A DNA stretch of 6,419 nt, taken from NCBI GenBank assembly GCA_036340215.1, contig JAYYZF010000064.1:1-6419 (forward strand), written 5' to 3'. Origin of the DNA: JABJPE01 sp036340215 (GTDB lineage: Bacteria; Pseudomonadota; Gammaproteobacteria; Comchoanobacterales; Comchoanobacteraceae). Under the pieces are notes generated by a model, which saw nothing but the letters and a program-made list of their open reading frames with translations, was not told where the DNA came from and ran no database searches. The number at the start of each line of letters is the position of its first letter. Within the stretch, counting starts at the first letter, position 1. A program made the position numbers and the translations under genes. Shown here piece after piece: positions 6,041 through 6,419 of this stretch.

Positions 6041-6419
6041 TTAGTTAACCCTTTTAATCTTACAACTAATTTTTCCATATTCATGGAGCGTGAGCCTTTA
6101 ACGAGTATAACCCAATTTTCAGCAAGCATCTCCAGGAGCTCTGAATAGAGCTGGTCCTGACACTCATAAAATTTAGCAGATGCACCAAAACTTTCAGCAG
6201 CAAATTTAGACAAACTACCAAAACAAAATAACTTATCCACCCCAGCTAACATGGCCTGGCGACCAATTTGCTTATGGTAGTATTCACCCTTATTATCCAA
6301 CTCAAGCATATCACCCATAAGCAATATCTTCTTACTAGTAAAAGCAGTAAGAACCTGTATAGCAGCACTAAAAGATTCAGGATTAGCATTATAACTATCA
6401 TCTATAAGCACCCTAGCAC
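6037..6419 (-). CDS. murF: UDP-N-acetylmuramoyl-tripeptide--D-alanyl-D-alanine ligase MurF, C-terminal part
   Basis: MurF is the ATP-dependent ligase that adds D-Ala-D-Ala to UDP-MurNAc-tripeptide, the last cytoplasmic precursor step before MraY. Only the last 126 residues are in the window, out of about 450 in E. coli; the gene continues past the right edge, with phase beginning at 6417. The visible part is the C-terminal domain. It has ARVLIDDSYNANPESF (family D-D-S/T-Y-N-A-N), then ILLMGDMLEL, and near the end ILVKGSRSMNMEKLV (family V-K-G-S-R-S-x-x-M-E). The GTG at 6411 is an internal valine codon, not a start, because the frame reads on with conserved residues to the edge. The stop codon TGA overlaps the mraY start, so murF and mraY are almost certainly co-transcribed and coupled. 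Confidence 0.95.
   Translation of the reverse strand, partial: ARVLIDDSYNANPESFSAAIQVLTAFTSKKILLMGDMLELDNKGEYYHKQIGRQAMLAGVDKLFCFGSLSKFAAESFGASAKFYECQDQLYSELLEMLAENWVILVKGSRSMNMEKLVVRLKGLTK
6049..6055 (-). promoter_or_regulatory. Shine-Dalgarno site of mraY
   Basis: AAAAGGG on the minus strand, eight bases before ATG 6040 and inside the last codons of murF. It confirms the mraY start and the ATGA overlap with murF. Confidence 0.7.

Overview
This window looks like the chromosome of an AT-rich gammaproteobacterium, possibly host-associated. The FtsW and MraY proteins carry long motifs that match the gammaproteobacterial forms as I remember them from E. coli. The gene order murF-mraY-murD-ftsW-murG is the classic gammaproteobacterial dcw (division and cell wall) order. 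The low GC, the somewhat diverged MurG and a neighbouring ankyrin-like protein would fit a host-associated or intracellular lineage, but this is inference and I do not name a genus.

Layout. Positions 1-389 (minus strand) hold the N-terminal 129 codons of an ankyrin-repeat-like protein that runs off the left edge. It has a good Shine-Dalgarno sequence and an extended -10 promoter. Positions 390-613 are a very AT-rich divergent intergenic region. Positions 614-1300 (plus strand) encode QueH, the non-cobalamin epoxyqueuosine reductase of tRNA queuosine synthesis. After a 9-base convergent gap, positions 1310-6419 (minus strand) are a tightly packed block. Read in its own direction it is murF (3' part only), mraY, murD, ftsW and murG. 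Junctions are a 4-base overlap, a 4-base gap, a 20-base overlap and a 14-base overlap, once the ftsW and murG starts are moved to internal ATGs.

Function. MurF and MurD complete UDP-MurNAc-pentapeptide synthesis in the cytoplasm, MraY makes lipid I, MurG makes lipid II, and FtsW polymerises lipid II at the septum. The block is therefore a consecutive supply line for septal peptidoglycan. The usual downstream members (murC, ddl, ftsQ, ftsA, ftsZ) do not follow murG here.

I found no new biological system. Most of the window is ordinary housekeeping DNA. The points worth a second look are the partial ankyrin-like gene, the divergence of the MurG glycine-rich loops, the end of the dcw cluster at murG, and murD lacking a Shine-Dalgarno sequence.
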